Source: Acidobacteriota bacterium
GTDB taxonomy: Bacteria; Acidobacteriota; UBA6911
NCBI GenBank assembly: GCA_012719355.1
Contig: JAAYAM010000214.1
Location: 28,926-92,925 of the forward strand
DNA: 64,000 bases
Direction: 5' to 3'
Made by a program: the position numbers and the translations under genes. The notes beneath the pieces were generated by a model, which worked only from the letters and a program-made list of their open reading frames with translations, had not been told where the DNA came from and did no database searches. How positions within the stretch are numbered: the stretch's first letter is position 1; every line of letters begins with the position of its first letter. Of this stretch, positions 30,573 through 39,249 are shown one piece after another.

Positions 30573-31931
30573 CTAGAAAGCGAGTACGGCGTCGAACATC
30601 GGCCCGTGGAAATGGCCGCCGCTGCGTATGTCGGCAGCCGGAAACCCATGGTAATTTTGAATGACGTATTCACCCTTCATCAGCAGATGCCGATTCAGGA
30701 ACCAGCCCGCACCCAACTGGGTCCGGTTGACGCTGACGGTGTTCGGGATATCCGCAAACCTGCCCTTCGCAACGTTGTGCCGGGCGCCCACAAAGAAGTT
30801 CTCGTCGCCGAACCGGTACACAACCTCTGCTCCGAACTGCCTCCAGACACGCTCTTTAAGCTCGTTCGCCGATTTCCCTTTGGCGTATTCCGCGACTCCG
30901 AAAAACTCCAGCCCGCGGTATTTCACGAACGGGTTCAGCTGGTAGGCGGAGACCTTCTCCCGGAACCCGGGATTGATCGTTCCCGAGGTTGCCTGGGCAG
31001 TGGCAGTCGCCTGCGTATTCTCCAGAACATAGAAGTACGGAGATCCGGCCCGGTCACCCGCAAACAGGGTCTGCGAGGGCGACTTCTTGATCTGGTAATT
31101 CGACCCCGTCAGCCGGAAGCGAAGATCGGACGTGAGCTGCCGGTCGAAGCCGAGTTTGGTGATGATCGCCGGAGATCTTTGATCAGGAGAGGTCACGTTC
31201 CCCTTGATCTCTCCACCCGTTATCGCCGCCATGGCCAGAACTCCGCCGGCGCGCAGGTAGACTTCTCCGCCTATCTCGGTGGTGAAGGCGTCAAGAAGGT
31301 AATTGCCGATGAAGGGATTGTAGATACCATTGCCGTTGTCGGTACGCCGGAAGTGGGCATCGCCGTAGTTCACCTCGAAGTGACCGACTTTGACGGTGAT
31401 GAACTTCGCCCACAGTATGTTGGCGATTCCATTCATCATCGGTATGTCGACTGGAGATTTATCCATAAGGACGTATCCGTCCTTCACCCACACTTCATTA
31501 TGATGCCTCGAGGAAAGATAGGTAGTCAGGGAGAGACGAATCCCATCCGCAAGCTGTGCGTTCAGGTATAGATTGGCCGCCGCCAGGTTGAAACCCGGGC
31601 CGATTCTCATCAACTGATTGACATTCGATCCATTGACGAATCTCGGCGCCGCCGCATTGCGATGTTTCAGCGCCTGGATGCTCTGCGAGAAAGCTGCTCC
31701 CCAGTCGATCTTCAGACCTTCAAACGGAATCTCCTCTTCATCTTTCGGAGGTTCAAACATATTGATGCCGCACTGGTCTGCAGGCCGGAAATTCTGGATC
31801 TTCGAAGCCGGGCATTTCCGCTTGTCCTGAATTGCCGCTTCGGTATCAGTGTCGTCCGCTGCCTGCGCAAGCCCAAAGCCGGCGGCCAGCAGAAGCACGG
31901 CGATCAGCAGTGCAAGTCTTTGCGTGTTCAT
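30573..31931 (-). CDS. Predicted outer-membrane beta-barrel (porin-like) protein
   Basis: Signal peptide, alternating beta-strand-like pattern, C-terminal aromatic residue (DAVLAF); 1-nt overlap with the YceI-like gene. Confidence 0.65.
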   Translation of the reverse strand: MNTQRLALLIAVLLLAAGFGLAQAADDTDTEAAIQDKRKCPASKIQNFRPADQCGINMFEPPKDEEEIPFEGLKIDWGAAFSQSIQALKHRNAAAPRFVNGSNVNQLMRIGPGFNLAAANLYLNAQLADGIRLSLTTYLSSRHHNEVWVKDGYVLMDKSPVDIPMMNGIANILWAKFITVKVGHFEVNYGDAHFRRTDNGNGIYNPFIGNYLLDAFTTEIGGEVYLRAGGVLAMAAITGGEIKGNVTSPDQRSPAIITKLGFDRQLTSDLRFRLTGSNYQIKKSPSQTLFAGDRAGSPYFYVLENTQATATAQATSGTINPGFREKVSAYQLNPFVKYRGLEFFGVAEYAKGKSANELKERVWRQFGAEVVYRFGDENFFVGARHNVAKGRFADIPNTVSVNRTQLGAGWFLNRHLLMKGEYVIQNYHGFPAADIRSGGHFHGPMFDAVLAF

Positions 31932-32584
31932 CAGTTGCCACCTCCCACCGCTTCCTGCGCCTTCGAAGCCGGGAAGAGCGCCTGAGTCATCTCATTGGGA
32001 AGCCGCACCACCGTATCGAAGGTAACCGTTACAACCTTGGCCACCTTGAGCGTTCCGAAGAAAAGACTCGGCGGTTTGACTCCGTATTCGGCCATGTCTA
32101 TCTCGACTTTTCCCACGACGCGGGCTCCCCCCTCGGGAAGAGGTATCAGTTTGGCGCCGACTCCGACCGGTTTCGTGACTCCCGCAATTGTAAGTTCGCC
32201 TGATGTCTGGACCGCCTGGTCGTCGTCAATAAGGGTATATTTGTTGGCTATATATTTGATCTCCGGGTGCTTGTCCATTTTCAGCGCTTTTCTCAGGTGC
32301 TTGTTCATGGTTCCGTCGCCGCAATCGATCTGGGGGACCGAGGCCACTACCGTTACAACCTGCACACCGGCCGCCAGTCCCGGTACCGGCTCTGCGGCAT
32401 CGGCAGGGACTGCACTCACCGCGGCATCGCCGCCGCAGGCCCAGCCGCCCACGATCGTCGCGGTTCCATCAATGGTGAGGGGATACTTCTTGGTGAGAGG
32501 TTTCTGCTTCTGGGGACCCTGGGCAAAAACCGTTGCTGCCATCGACAGCACCACGATCAAGGCAACAGCCGATCTGAAGATCAT
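31931..32584 (-). CDS. YceI-like periplasmic lipid-binding family protein
   Basis: Signal peptide (MIFRSAVALIVVLSMAATVFA), HPEIKY and TIAGVTKPV patterns, KVEIDMAEYGVKPPSLFFGTLKVAKVVTVTFD. Confidence 0.7.
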   Translation of the reverse strand: MIFRSAVALIVVLSMAATVFAQGPQKQKPLTKKYPLTIDGTATIVGGWACGGDAAVSAVPADAAEPVPGLAAGVQVVTVVASVPQIDCGDGTMNKHLRKALKMDKHPEIKYIANKYTLIDDDQAVQTSGELTIAGVTKPVGVGAKLIPLPEGGARVVGKVEIDMAEYGVKPPSLFFGTLKVAKVVTVTFDTVVRLPNEMTQALFPASKAQEAVGGGN

Positions 32585-32767
32585 CTTGTCTCTCCTTGCG
32601 AATTGCATCAATCGGTCAGGCGACCCGATCAAGCGGCCCGGCCGATTGATAGCTGTTTTCGATGCTCAAGTTATAGAAGAGGGTGAGATGGATAGAAATC
32701 CGGTGAACTTCTGAATTCGCAGGGCGGAAGGTCAGGGAAAACTACTGAGGCCTCGAAGCTAATACGG

Positions 32768-33424
32768 TCAGGAAAGCTTCAGCATTCCGTGATCTATGGC
32801 AAAACGAACCAATTCGGCACGGCTTTTGAATTCCAGTTTGCTCATTATGTTGTTGCGGTGGCTTTCAACGGTCCGTTCCGAAATGCACAGCTTGTCTGCA
32901 ATCTCGGCGTTTGTATGGCCGTACGCCAGAAGCGTGAGAACCTCAAGTTCACGCGGAGTCATGAGGTCTACTCCTTTCGCTCCCTTCGCTTTCCGGGGCT
33001 GGCGGCCGACATATGAGGAGATGACAAGGCTCGCCAGTGCAGGGTCAATGTACTGCTCGCCTTTCTTCGCAGCCCTTATCGCCTGAACGACGTCGGTACC
33101 GGTCGATTTCTTAAGGACATAACCCCGCACACCCATTCGGAACAATTCCTGCAGGTAGTATTCGTCTTCGTTCATCGTCAGAACAACTATCGCCACCTGC
33201 GGCTTCTCTTTCAGCACGGCCTCGGCGACTTTCGATCCTGACAGCCCGGGCATCGCCAGGTCCAGAAGCAGGATGTCCAGATCCATCTCGGAGACCGCTC
33301 GTATCGTGTCAAAGCCGTTGCCGGTCTCGCCGACGACCTCCATGTCGGGCTCTTTCTCAAGCAGCACCCTCAGGCCGTTGCGGAAGACTGCATGATCGTC
33401 AGCTATCAAAATTCGTATCGCCAT
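32768..33424 (-). CDS. NarL/FixJ (LuxR-HTH) response regulator
   Basis: ILIADDHAVFRNGLRVLL, LLLDLAMPG, LTPRELEVLTLLAYGHTNAEIADKLCISERTVESHRNNIMSKL. Confidence 0.95.
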   Translation of the reverse strand: MAIRILIADDHAVFRNGLRVLLEKEPDMEVVGETGNGFDTIRAVSEMDLDILLLDLAMPGLSGSKVAEAVLKEKPQVAIVVLTMNEDEYYLQELFRMGVRGYVLKKSTGTDVVQAIRAAKKGEQYIDPALASLVISSYVGRQPRKAKGAKGVDLMTPRELEVLTLLAYGHTNAEIADKLCISERTVESHRNNIMSKLEFKSRAELVRFAIDHGMLKLS

Positions 33425-34877
33425 CGTGTTCCTCGCTCAACGGTATCCTTACCCGTATGGTCGTTCCTTCGCCGGGAGCAGATTCGATCACGAAGCTCCC
33501 CCCCAGAAGGGTAACGCGTTCCTTCATGCCGATCAGCCCAAGGCACTGGTTCCCTTTCTCCTGAACCATGGACATTTCAAATCCCTGTCCGTCATCCTCG
33601 ACCAGCATGGTAATTTCGTGCAGTTGCCTAAGGATCACAACACTGGCATGAGTGGCCTTCGCATGTCGGATCATATTTGTTATTGCCTCTTGTGCGATCC
33701 GGAACAGCGGCACTTCAATCCGGCTGGGGAGCCGTTCCAGCCCTTCAGGTGAAATGAACTGGTAATCTATATCCAACCCGGCCGTCTTGGTTATCTCTTC
33801 TATATGCCGGGCCAGCGCGGAGTCGAGGCCATAATCGTCGAGAATGGACGGTCGCATTCCCCATGCCAGCCGATGCACATCTCCTATGATCTGCCGTATG
33901 GTGTTCTCGGCGCAGTGGCAGAGCGAGCCCGGCGTATGGACGTAAGCGCATTTGGCCGGGCTGTATTTGCAACCGGACTGCACCTGCAGCAGAAGCGCAA
34001 GAAGCGACTGCCCGAAATGGTCGTGCAGCTCGCGGGATATGCTCTTACGCTCATCCTCCTGTACCTGCACGGTTCTCTCGATCAGGGACAGGCGCGCCTT
34101 CTCTTTTGCCTGAACTTCTCGACGGTAGCGCATGAGGGCTTCCCCCATCTGGTTGAACGCTACGGCAAGGCGCCCGATTTCGTCATTCGAGAAAACCCTG
34201 GCTCTCGTTTCAAATGCCCCTTCACGGACCTTGTTTGCTGTCTGAACAAGGTGGTGAATCGGCCGGGTCAGTATCCCGGTCAGCAGAATCGCCAGACAGA
34301 TTCCAACCGCAGTACAGAGGATCAGGCCCCAAAGAACGGTCCGTGTCAGAAGCGCAAGCTCCCGGCTCACCATCCGGTCCAGGACGCCGAGTTGAATTGT
34401 CCCGGCATACCCGCCGACGACGGGAAAATTCACATCAATAATCAGCCCTTCGGAGCTGCCCAGGATTCTGGCCGAACACTCTGGAGGACACGGCTTGGAA
34501 GATGTCTTCATGAGATCCGGCGGCACCCGCCCTCCAAAAGTGGACGCCACGATTCTGTTGCGTTCATCGCGCACAATCGCGTAGCGGATCTCCGGAAAGG
34601 TATCCTTTGCATCCTGCAGATAGCGCTCGACCTCGTAGAAGTTGCCGATACTAGCCGACCGCTCGATCGTATCCGCGAGCGCCCGTCCCATTGAAAGCGT
34701 CCTCTGTTCCAACAGCTGATAGAGAATGTGAGAAGTGCTGGCCCGGGTCTGAAGCAGGGTCACCGCCCCGAACAGGATGGCGGTCAAGAATCCTATGCCC
34801 AGAATCTTCAGGAATATGGGGATCGACAACACCCGCCAGGAGAAGGCGGAGAGGAGCCTGCGGAACATCACTTCCAT
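33399..34877 (-). CDS. Membrane sensor histidine kinase (HAMP, HisKA_3) with Cys-rich insertion in the DHp region
   Basis: Two TM segments, HAMP, ERKSISRELHDHFGQSLLALLLQVQSGCKYSPAKCAYVHTPGSLCHCAEN, C-terminal ATPase. Confidence 0.92.
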   Translation of the reverse strand: MEVMFRRLLSAFSWRVLSIPIFLKILGIGFLTAILFGAVTLLQTRASTSHILYQLLEQRTLSMGRALADTIERSASIGNFYEVERYLQDAKDTFPEIRYAIVRDERNRIVASTFGGRVPPDLMKTSSKPCPPECSARILGSSEGLIIDVNFPVVGGYAGTIQLGVLDRMVSRELALLTRTVLWGLILCTAVGICLAILLTGILTRPIHHLVQTANKVREGAFETRARVFSNDEIGRLAVAFNQMGEALMRYRREVQAKEKARLSLIERTVQVQEDERKSISRELHDHFGQSLLALLLQVQSGCKYSPAKCAYVHTPGSLCHCAENTIRQIIGDVHRLAWGMRPSILDDYGLDSALARHIEEITKTAGLDIDYQFISPEGLERLPSRIEVPLFRIAQEAITNMIRHAKATHASVVILRQLHEITMLVEDDGQGFEMSMVQEKGNQCLGLIGMKERVTLLGGSFVIESAPGEGTTIRVRIPLSEEHDGDTNFDS

Positions 34878-35884
34878 CCTTCCAGCTTGCCGACTGCCTG
34901 CCGAAGACTGTTAAAAAGGCCATCCTCCGGGACAACGAACCGCTCGATCCCCATCTTCTCGAGAATCGGTTTTCCCTTCGGATCGTCGTCCATCTTAACC
35001 AGGATGGTCCGCAGCACCTTCTTCAGCTCAGGATCCAGATCGGGATGGACGACCAGAGGCTGAATTCCAAATGGCGGGGATTTCGAGAGAATCCTCGTCT
35101 TCTCGCCGATTGAAGGATCTTCGGAAAGCATCTGGTCATATACGACCCCATGGACCGCCACACCATCCACAAATCCGTCGATGAGCGCCTGCACCGAACG
35201 GTCGTGACTGCCTGTAATAATATGCTCGCCGAAGAAATGCTTGGGATCCTCTCCCCGCTCCATCAGAATCATGGCAGGATAAAGCCATCCCGTCGTTGAT
35301 ATGATGTCCGCTGAGCCGAAACGCTTCCGGCGCAGATCCAGCAGCGACTCGGCAGGACTTTCGCGGCGGACCACGATGAAAGACTGGTACGTGATTTCCC
35401 CTTTGATGCGCGGAACGACCAGCGCCTCCATCCCGAACTCTCTCTCTCCCCGGATAAAAGGATAGGTGCATATCACCGCAATATCGCATCTGCGGTAGCG
35501 GACCAGATCGCTGGTTTCAGAGTAGGTGGGACGGTAGAGCGAGACCGGCCTCCGCTCAAGTTTGTCGGCTATGTAATTAATCAGATCCCGGTAGGTTTCG
35601 AGCGATTTCTCCGGAGAGACGATCGGCGCAATCCCTATCCGGAAAACCGGTACACCCTCGGATTCGTGGTCGGCTGCGGCGGAAGCGGAGGGGATTTCCT
35701 CGTCAAGGTTTACCCAGGCGCTCGGCAAAAATTTCGAGATCTGACGGTCAAGATAGGTCGATTTTATAACATTATAGAGGCCGAGCCCCACGCCAACGGT
35801 CAGGACCCCGGCCAGCAACATCTTCAAGATGCGGACTAATGAAGGTCGTTTCATCTCCGCACTGCCCTTCTTTCGAAAACGCAT
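34868..35884 (-). CDS. PhnD-like periplasmic substrate-binding protein, membrane anchored
   Basis: N-terminal TM, then FRIGIAPIVSPEKSLETYRDLINYIADKL and FGSADIISTTGWLYP; overlaps the HK gene; no ABC permease/ATPase nearby. The start may instead be the internal ATG at 35854. Confidence 0.85.
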   Translation of the reverse strand: MRFRKKGSAEMKRPSLVRILKMLLAGVLTVGVGLGLYNVIKSTYLDRQISKFLPSAWVNLDEEIPSASAAADHESEGVPVFRIGIAPIVSPEKSLETYRDLINYIADKLERRPVSLYRPTYSETSDLVRYRRCDIAVICTYPFIRGEREFGMEALVVPRIKGEITYQSFIVVRRESPAESLLDLRRKRFGSADIISTTGWLYPAMILMERGEDPKHFFGEHIITGSHDRSVQALIDGFVDGVAVHGVVYDQMLSEDPSIGEKTRILSKSPPFGIQPLVVHPDLDPELKKVLRTILVKMDDDPKGKPILEKMGIERFVVPEDGLFNSLRQAVGKLEGWK

Positions 35885-36044
35885 ATCGTTACGGACCTCA
35901 CGCGAGGGCGGAGCTGCGATGTGCGATACTGTGCCAGATGAACGTTATCCGCACCTGATGAAATAGAATTCCAATTAACGATATACGAACAAAGACGTCC
36001 GGGGAAGCAGATCTTTGAAGATATTTTAGTGAGGGCCCCGTTTG

Positions 36045-36677
36045 CTAGCTTTGGAACTGTGCCCGCTCGCCCTCCAGAATGGCAACGTGCTCCTCTTCTT
36101 CGGCGGCCAGTTCCCGATAGATCTCCCTTTGCGGTCCCGGGGGAAGTGCGGCGGCATGAGTCAGAAACCGGTCCCTGGTTCTGCGCTCCATCGCGATCGC
36201 CTTGTCATAGACTCTTGTAACGTGTTCACCCGCATCCTGGAAGTCGATCCCGTCGAATATCCAATCGGCGACTGCCTTTTCCTTCTGTTCAGGTAGTTTC
36301 CTGAGTTCGGCATCCAGATGCAGATGGTATTTCTCCTCGAGTTCGGAAAGATGGTCTTCTTCCTTATGGAAGAGCTCTTCCAAAACGGCTTTCAGAACGG
36401 TGTCTCGGGTTCGTTCCATGGCGAGCCGATAGAAATGGTACATGTCGATTTCGTACTGCACCGCCTCCTGCACTATCGCGACAAGTTCAGGCTGCATGCC
36501 AGAGTAACCTTCGACGACACTGTTCTCGCCGCCACACAGAAAGCACCTCCCGTAAGGGATGACAAATCCGGTCGAAAGCTTCCCACAGGAACTGCACTTC
36601 CAGGTGTACTTGATGTCGGCGCAGCAGACACTTTCCGAGTCGATAACCTGATGGCATTTGGGGCAGGTTGAAGCCAT
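36045..36677 (-). CDS. Rubrerythrin-like ferritin-fold protein with N-terminal Cys-rich (rubredoxin/zinc-ribbon-like) region
   Basis: CPKCHQ..CC..WKCSSCGK..CFLCGGE N-terminus; helical region with EEDHLSELE and EEEEHVAILE. Confidence 0.75.
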   Translation of the reverse strand: MASTCPKCHQVIDSESVCCADIKYTWKCSSCGKLSTGFVIPYGRCFLCGGENSVVEGYSGMQPELVAIVQEAVQYEIDMYHFYRLAMERTRDTVLKAVLEELFHKEEDHLSELEEKYHLHLDAELRKLPEQKEKAVADWIFDGIDFQDAGEHVTRVYDKAIAMERRTRDRFLTHAAALPPGPQREIYRELAAEEEEHVAILEGERAQFQS

Positions 36678-36736
36678 GAATCCTCCAGAAAGAAGAGTTG
36701 ATGCGGATTTGCCGTGACTGAACCCCTGCGCAGATT

Positions 36737-39127
36737 CTAAATACCTTCGGCTGTTGCCGGCGCAGGCTCATTCTCAGGCACAAGCCCCATGTACTGCAGC
36801 ATTCCGCGCGCCGCGCGCCGGCCTGCGCCCATTGCCAGAATAACGGTCGCAGATCCGGTAACGATATCGCCGCCGGCAAACAGGCCCGGTACGGAGGTCA
36901 TTCCGGTATTTTCATCAACCTCGATATACCCCCAGCGGTTCACTTTCAAGCCCGGCGTGCTTTGAGCAATTATGGGATTGGCGGTCGTGCCCAGGGCATA
37001 TACAACCATGTCGACATCGAGAATGTATTCGGTCCCTTTCTTGGGAACCGGACTCCTTCTGCCCGAGGCATCAGGTTCCCCGAGTTCCATCTCGATCACT
37101 TCCATCCCCGTGACCCAGCCGGCGTCATTGCCGATGATCCGTACCGGGTTGGTGAGCCATTTGCAGATGATTCCTTCTTCTATGGCATGGTGCAGTTCTT
37201 CGGCGCGGGCGGGTGATTCCTTGATGCTCCTGCGGTAAACGAGGTAGACCTTCTCGGCCCCCATGCGCAGCGACACCCTCATTGCATCCATGGCGGTGTT
37301 GCCGGCGCCGATCACGGCCACGCGCTTCCCCATCCCCACCGGAGTGTCGTACAGCGGCTGCCGGAAACCCTGCATCAGGTTGATGCGGGTCAGTAGTTCA
37401 TTTGCCGAAACGACTCCGTTGTACGCTTCTCCCGGAATCCCCATAAACTTCGGGCTCCCTGCGCCTGTAGCGACGAAAACGGTATCGTATCCCATCTCGT
37501 CCAGAAGCTGTGGAATAGTGAAGAGCTTTCCGATGATGCAGTCGAGCTCGAATTTGACTCCCAGCTTCGCAAGCGCTTCGATCTCGATGTCGATCGTATC
37601 GTTCGGAAGACGGAATTCGGGAATGCCGTACTTCAGCACGCCACCGGCGACATGCAACGCTTCATAGACTGTCACGTCGACACCTGCCTTGATGAGGTCA
37701 CCGGCACAGGCCAGCCCTGCGGGACCCGACCCGACAATCGCGGCCTTCTTGCCCGTGGGCGCCGCCTGCACGCTCCTGTCCCATCCGCGCCCGACCGCAA
37801 AATCGGCCACAAACCTTTCGAGACGCCCTATAGCCACCGGTTCGAGCTTGTTTCCTACGACGCAGGTCGCCTCGCACTGTACTTCCTGCGGGCAGACACG
37901 GCCGCACACCGCCGGCAGCGCGTTGGAGTTCTTGAGAATCCGGTACGATTCCTTTATGTCCTTGCCGGCCAGGGCGGATATGAATCCGGGAATATCGATT
38001 CCAACGGGACAGCCGGCTACGCACCTTGGTTTCTTGCACTGCAGGCAGCGATCGGCTTCAGCAAGCGCCATGTCCACTGTGTAGCCACGGGCGACCTCTT
38101 CGAAGTTCCTGCTGCGCACCTGTGGATCCTGTTCCGGCATCGCGGTGCGGCTTGGAGCAATGGTGCGGATATTCTTCACCGGCCTTGCCTCAGACGCCGG
38201 ATCCGGTTCGGGAACTGCTGGAAGATCGCTGATGGCGGGCCTTTTGCGCGCAGGGAGAACCGCGGGATTCAGGCCGCCTTCTCCGAGTTTCACAAGGCGC
38301 GCGCGCTCTTCTTCATACCGCTTCAGGCAGCCTTTCTCCTCACACTCGAAACGCTTCTGCCTCAGCATAAGTTCATCGAAATTCACCAGATGGCCGTCAA
38401 AGTCAGGGCCGTCGACGCACGCAAACTTCATCTTATCGCCGATCGTGACGCGGCATGAGCCGCACATCCCCGTCCCGTCAACCATGATCGAATTAAGGCT
38501 GACCATCGTCCGGATGCCCATCGGACGCGTCAGCTCAGAGCAGGCCTTCATCATCGGCAGAGGACCGATAGCTATGACTTCTTCGACGTCCTTGTGTTCC
38601 CTGAGAACCTGGTCGAGGACAACGGTGACAAATCCTTTGGTTCCGTATGAACCATCGTCAGTTGCGACGCGGAATTCATCCGAGTATCTTGCGAAGCGGT
38701 CTGCCCAGAACATAAGGTCCCTGTTACGGAAACCGATCACGGAAACAGTGTATGAACCGAGTTCCTTGAGCAGGCGCAATTGAGGAAACACAGGCGCAAC
38801 ACCCAGTCCGCCCCCTACCAGCACTACCTTATTTCTTCTTTCCAGATGCGAAGCCACTCCGAGCGGGCCGATGAAATCCAGCACCTCGGACCCCTCCGGG
38901 AGTGCCATCATCTGAAAGGTCGTCTTCCCAACGGCCTGCACAACAATGGTCACGGTCCCCCTAACGCGGTCGAAATCCGCAACGGTCAGCGGGATGCGCT
39001 CGCCGGTCTCGTCAATTCGAACCATGACAAAGTGCCCCGGCTGGCAGGATCTGGCCACCTCTGGAGCAGCAACCTCCCACAGGAAAGTGACAGGACCAAA
39101 CTGTTCACGTTTCACAATTCGATACAT
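36737..39127 (-). CDS. Fused NfnA-NfnB-type flavoprotein (SudB/DHODB-like + GltD-like) NADPH/ferredoxin oxidoreductase
   Basis: 796 aa. N-terminal FNR-like domain with GMCGSCRVTIGDKMKFACVDGP 2Fe-2S motif. C-terminal GltD-like domain with CLQCKKPRCVAGCPVGIDIP, CGRVCPQEVQCEATC, GSGPAGLACAGDL, GAGNTAMDA. Confidence 0.85.
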   Translation of the reverse strand: MYRIVKREQFGPVTFLWEVAAPEVARSCQPGHFVMVRIDETGERIPLTVADFDRVRGTVTIVVQAVGKTTFQMMALPEGSEVLDFIGPLGVASHLERRNKVVLVGGGLGVAPVFPQLRLLKELGSYTVSVIGFRNRDLMFWADRFARYSDEFRVATDDGSYGTKGFVTVVLDQVLREHKDVEEVIAIGPLPMMKACSELTRPMGIRTMVSLNSIMVDGTGMCGSCRVTIGDKMKFACVDGPDFDGHLVNFDELMLRQKRFECEEKGCLKRYEEERARLVKLGEGGLNPAVLPARKRPAISDLPAVPEPDPASEARPVKNIRTIAPSRTAMPEQDPQVRSRNFEEVARGYTVDMALAEADRCLQCKKPRCVAGCPVGIDIPGFISALAGKDIKESYRILKNSNALPAVCGRVCPQEVQCEATCVVGNKLEPVAIGRLERFVADFAVGRGWDRSVQAAPTGKKAAIVGSGPAGLACAGDLIKAGVDVTVYEALHVAGGVLKYGIPEFRLPNDTIDIEIEALAKLGVKFELDCIIGKLFTIPQLLDEMGYDTVFVATGAGSPKFMGIPGEAYNGVVSANELLTRINLMQGFRQPLYDTPVGMGKRVAVIGAGNTAMDAMRVSLRMGAEKVYLVYRRSIKESPARAEELHHAIEEGIICKWLTNPVRIIGNDAGWVTGMEVIEMELGEPDASGRRSPVPKKGTEYILDVDMVVYALGTTANPIIAQSTPGLKVNRWGYIEVDENTGMTSVPGLFAGGDIVTGSATVILAMGAGRRAARGMLQYMGLVPENEPAPATAEGI

Positions 39128-39249
39128 GTTCTCCTCTGGTCGCTCGCAATATGTTGAGACAGAAAACTGTGCAGTTGAGCAAAAACTCGATTCACTCTCG
39201 TTGATTCGTCAGGTGGGTTCATGATTACATATATTCGCCGAATTTCAAA

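Noticed and set aside
30510-31571. 353-aa plus-strand ORF
   Set aside because: Antisense shadow of the porin-like gene, which has a signal peptide and is translationally coupled to the YceI gene.
37652-38458. 268-aa plus-strand ORF
   Set aside because: Antisense to the NfnAB fusion; no recognisable domain.
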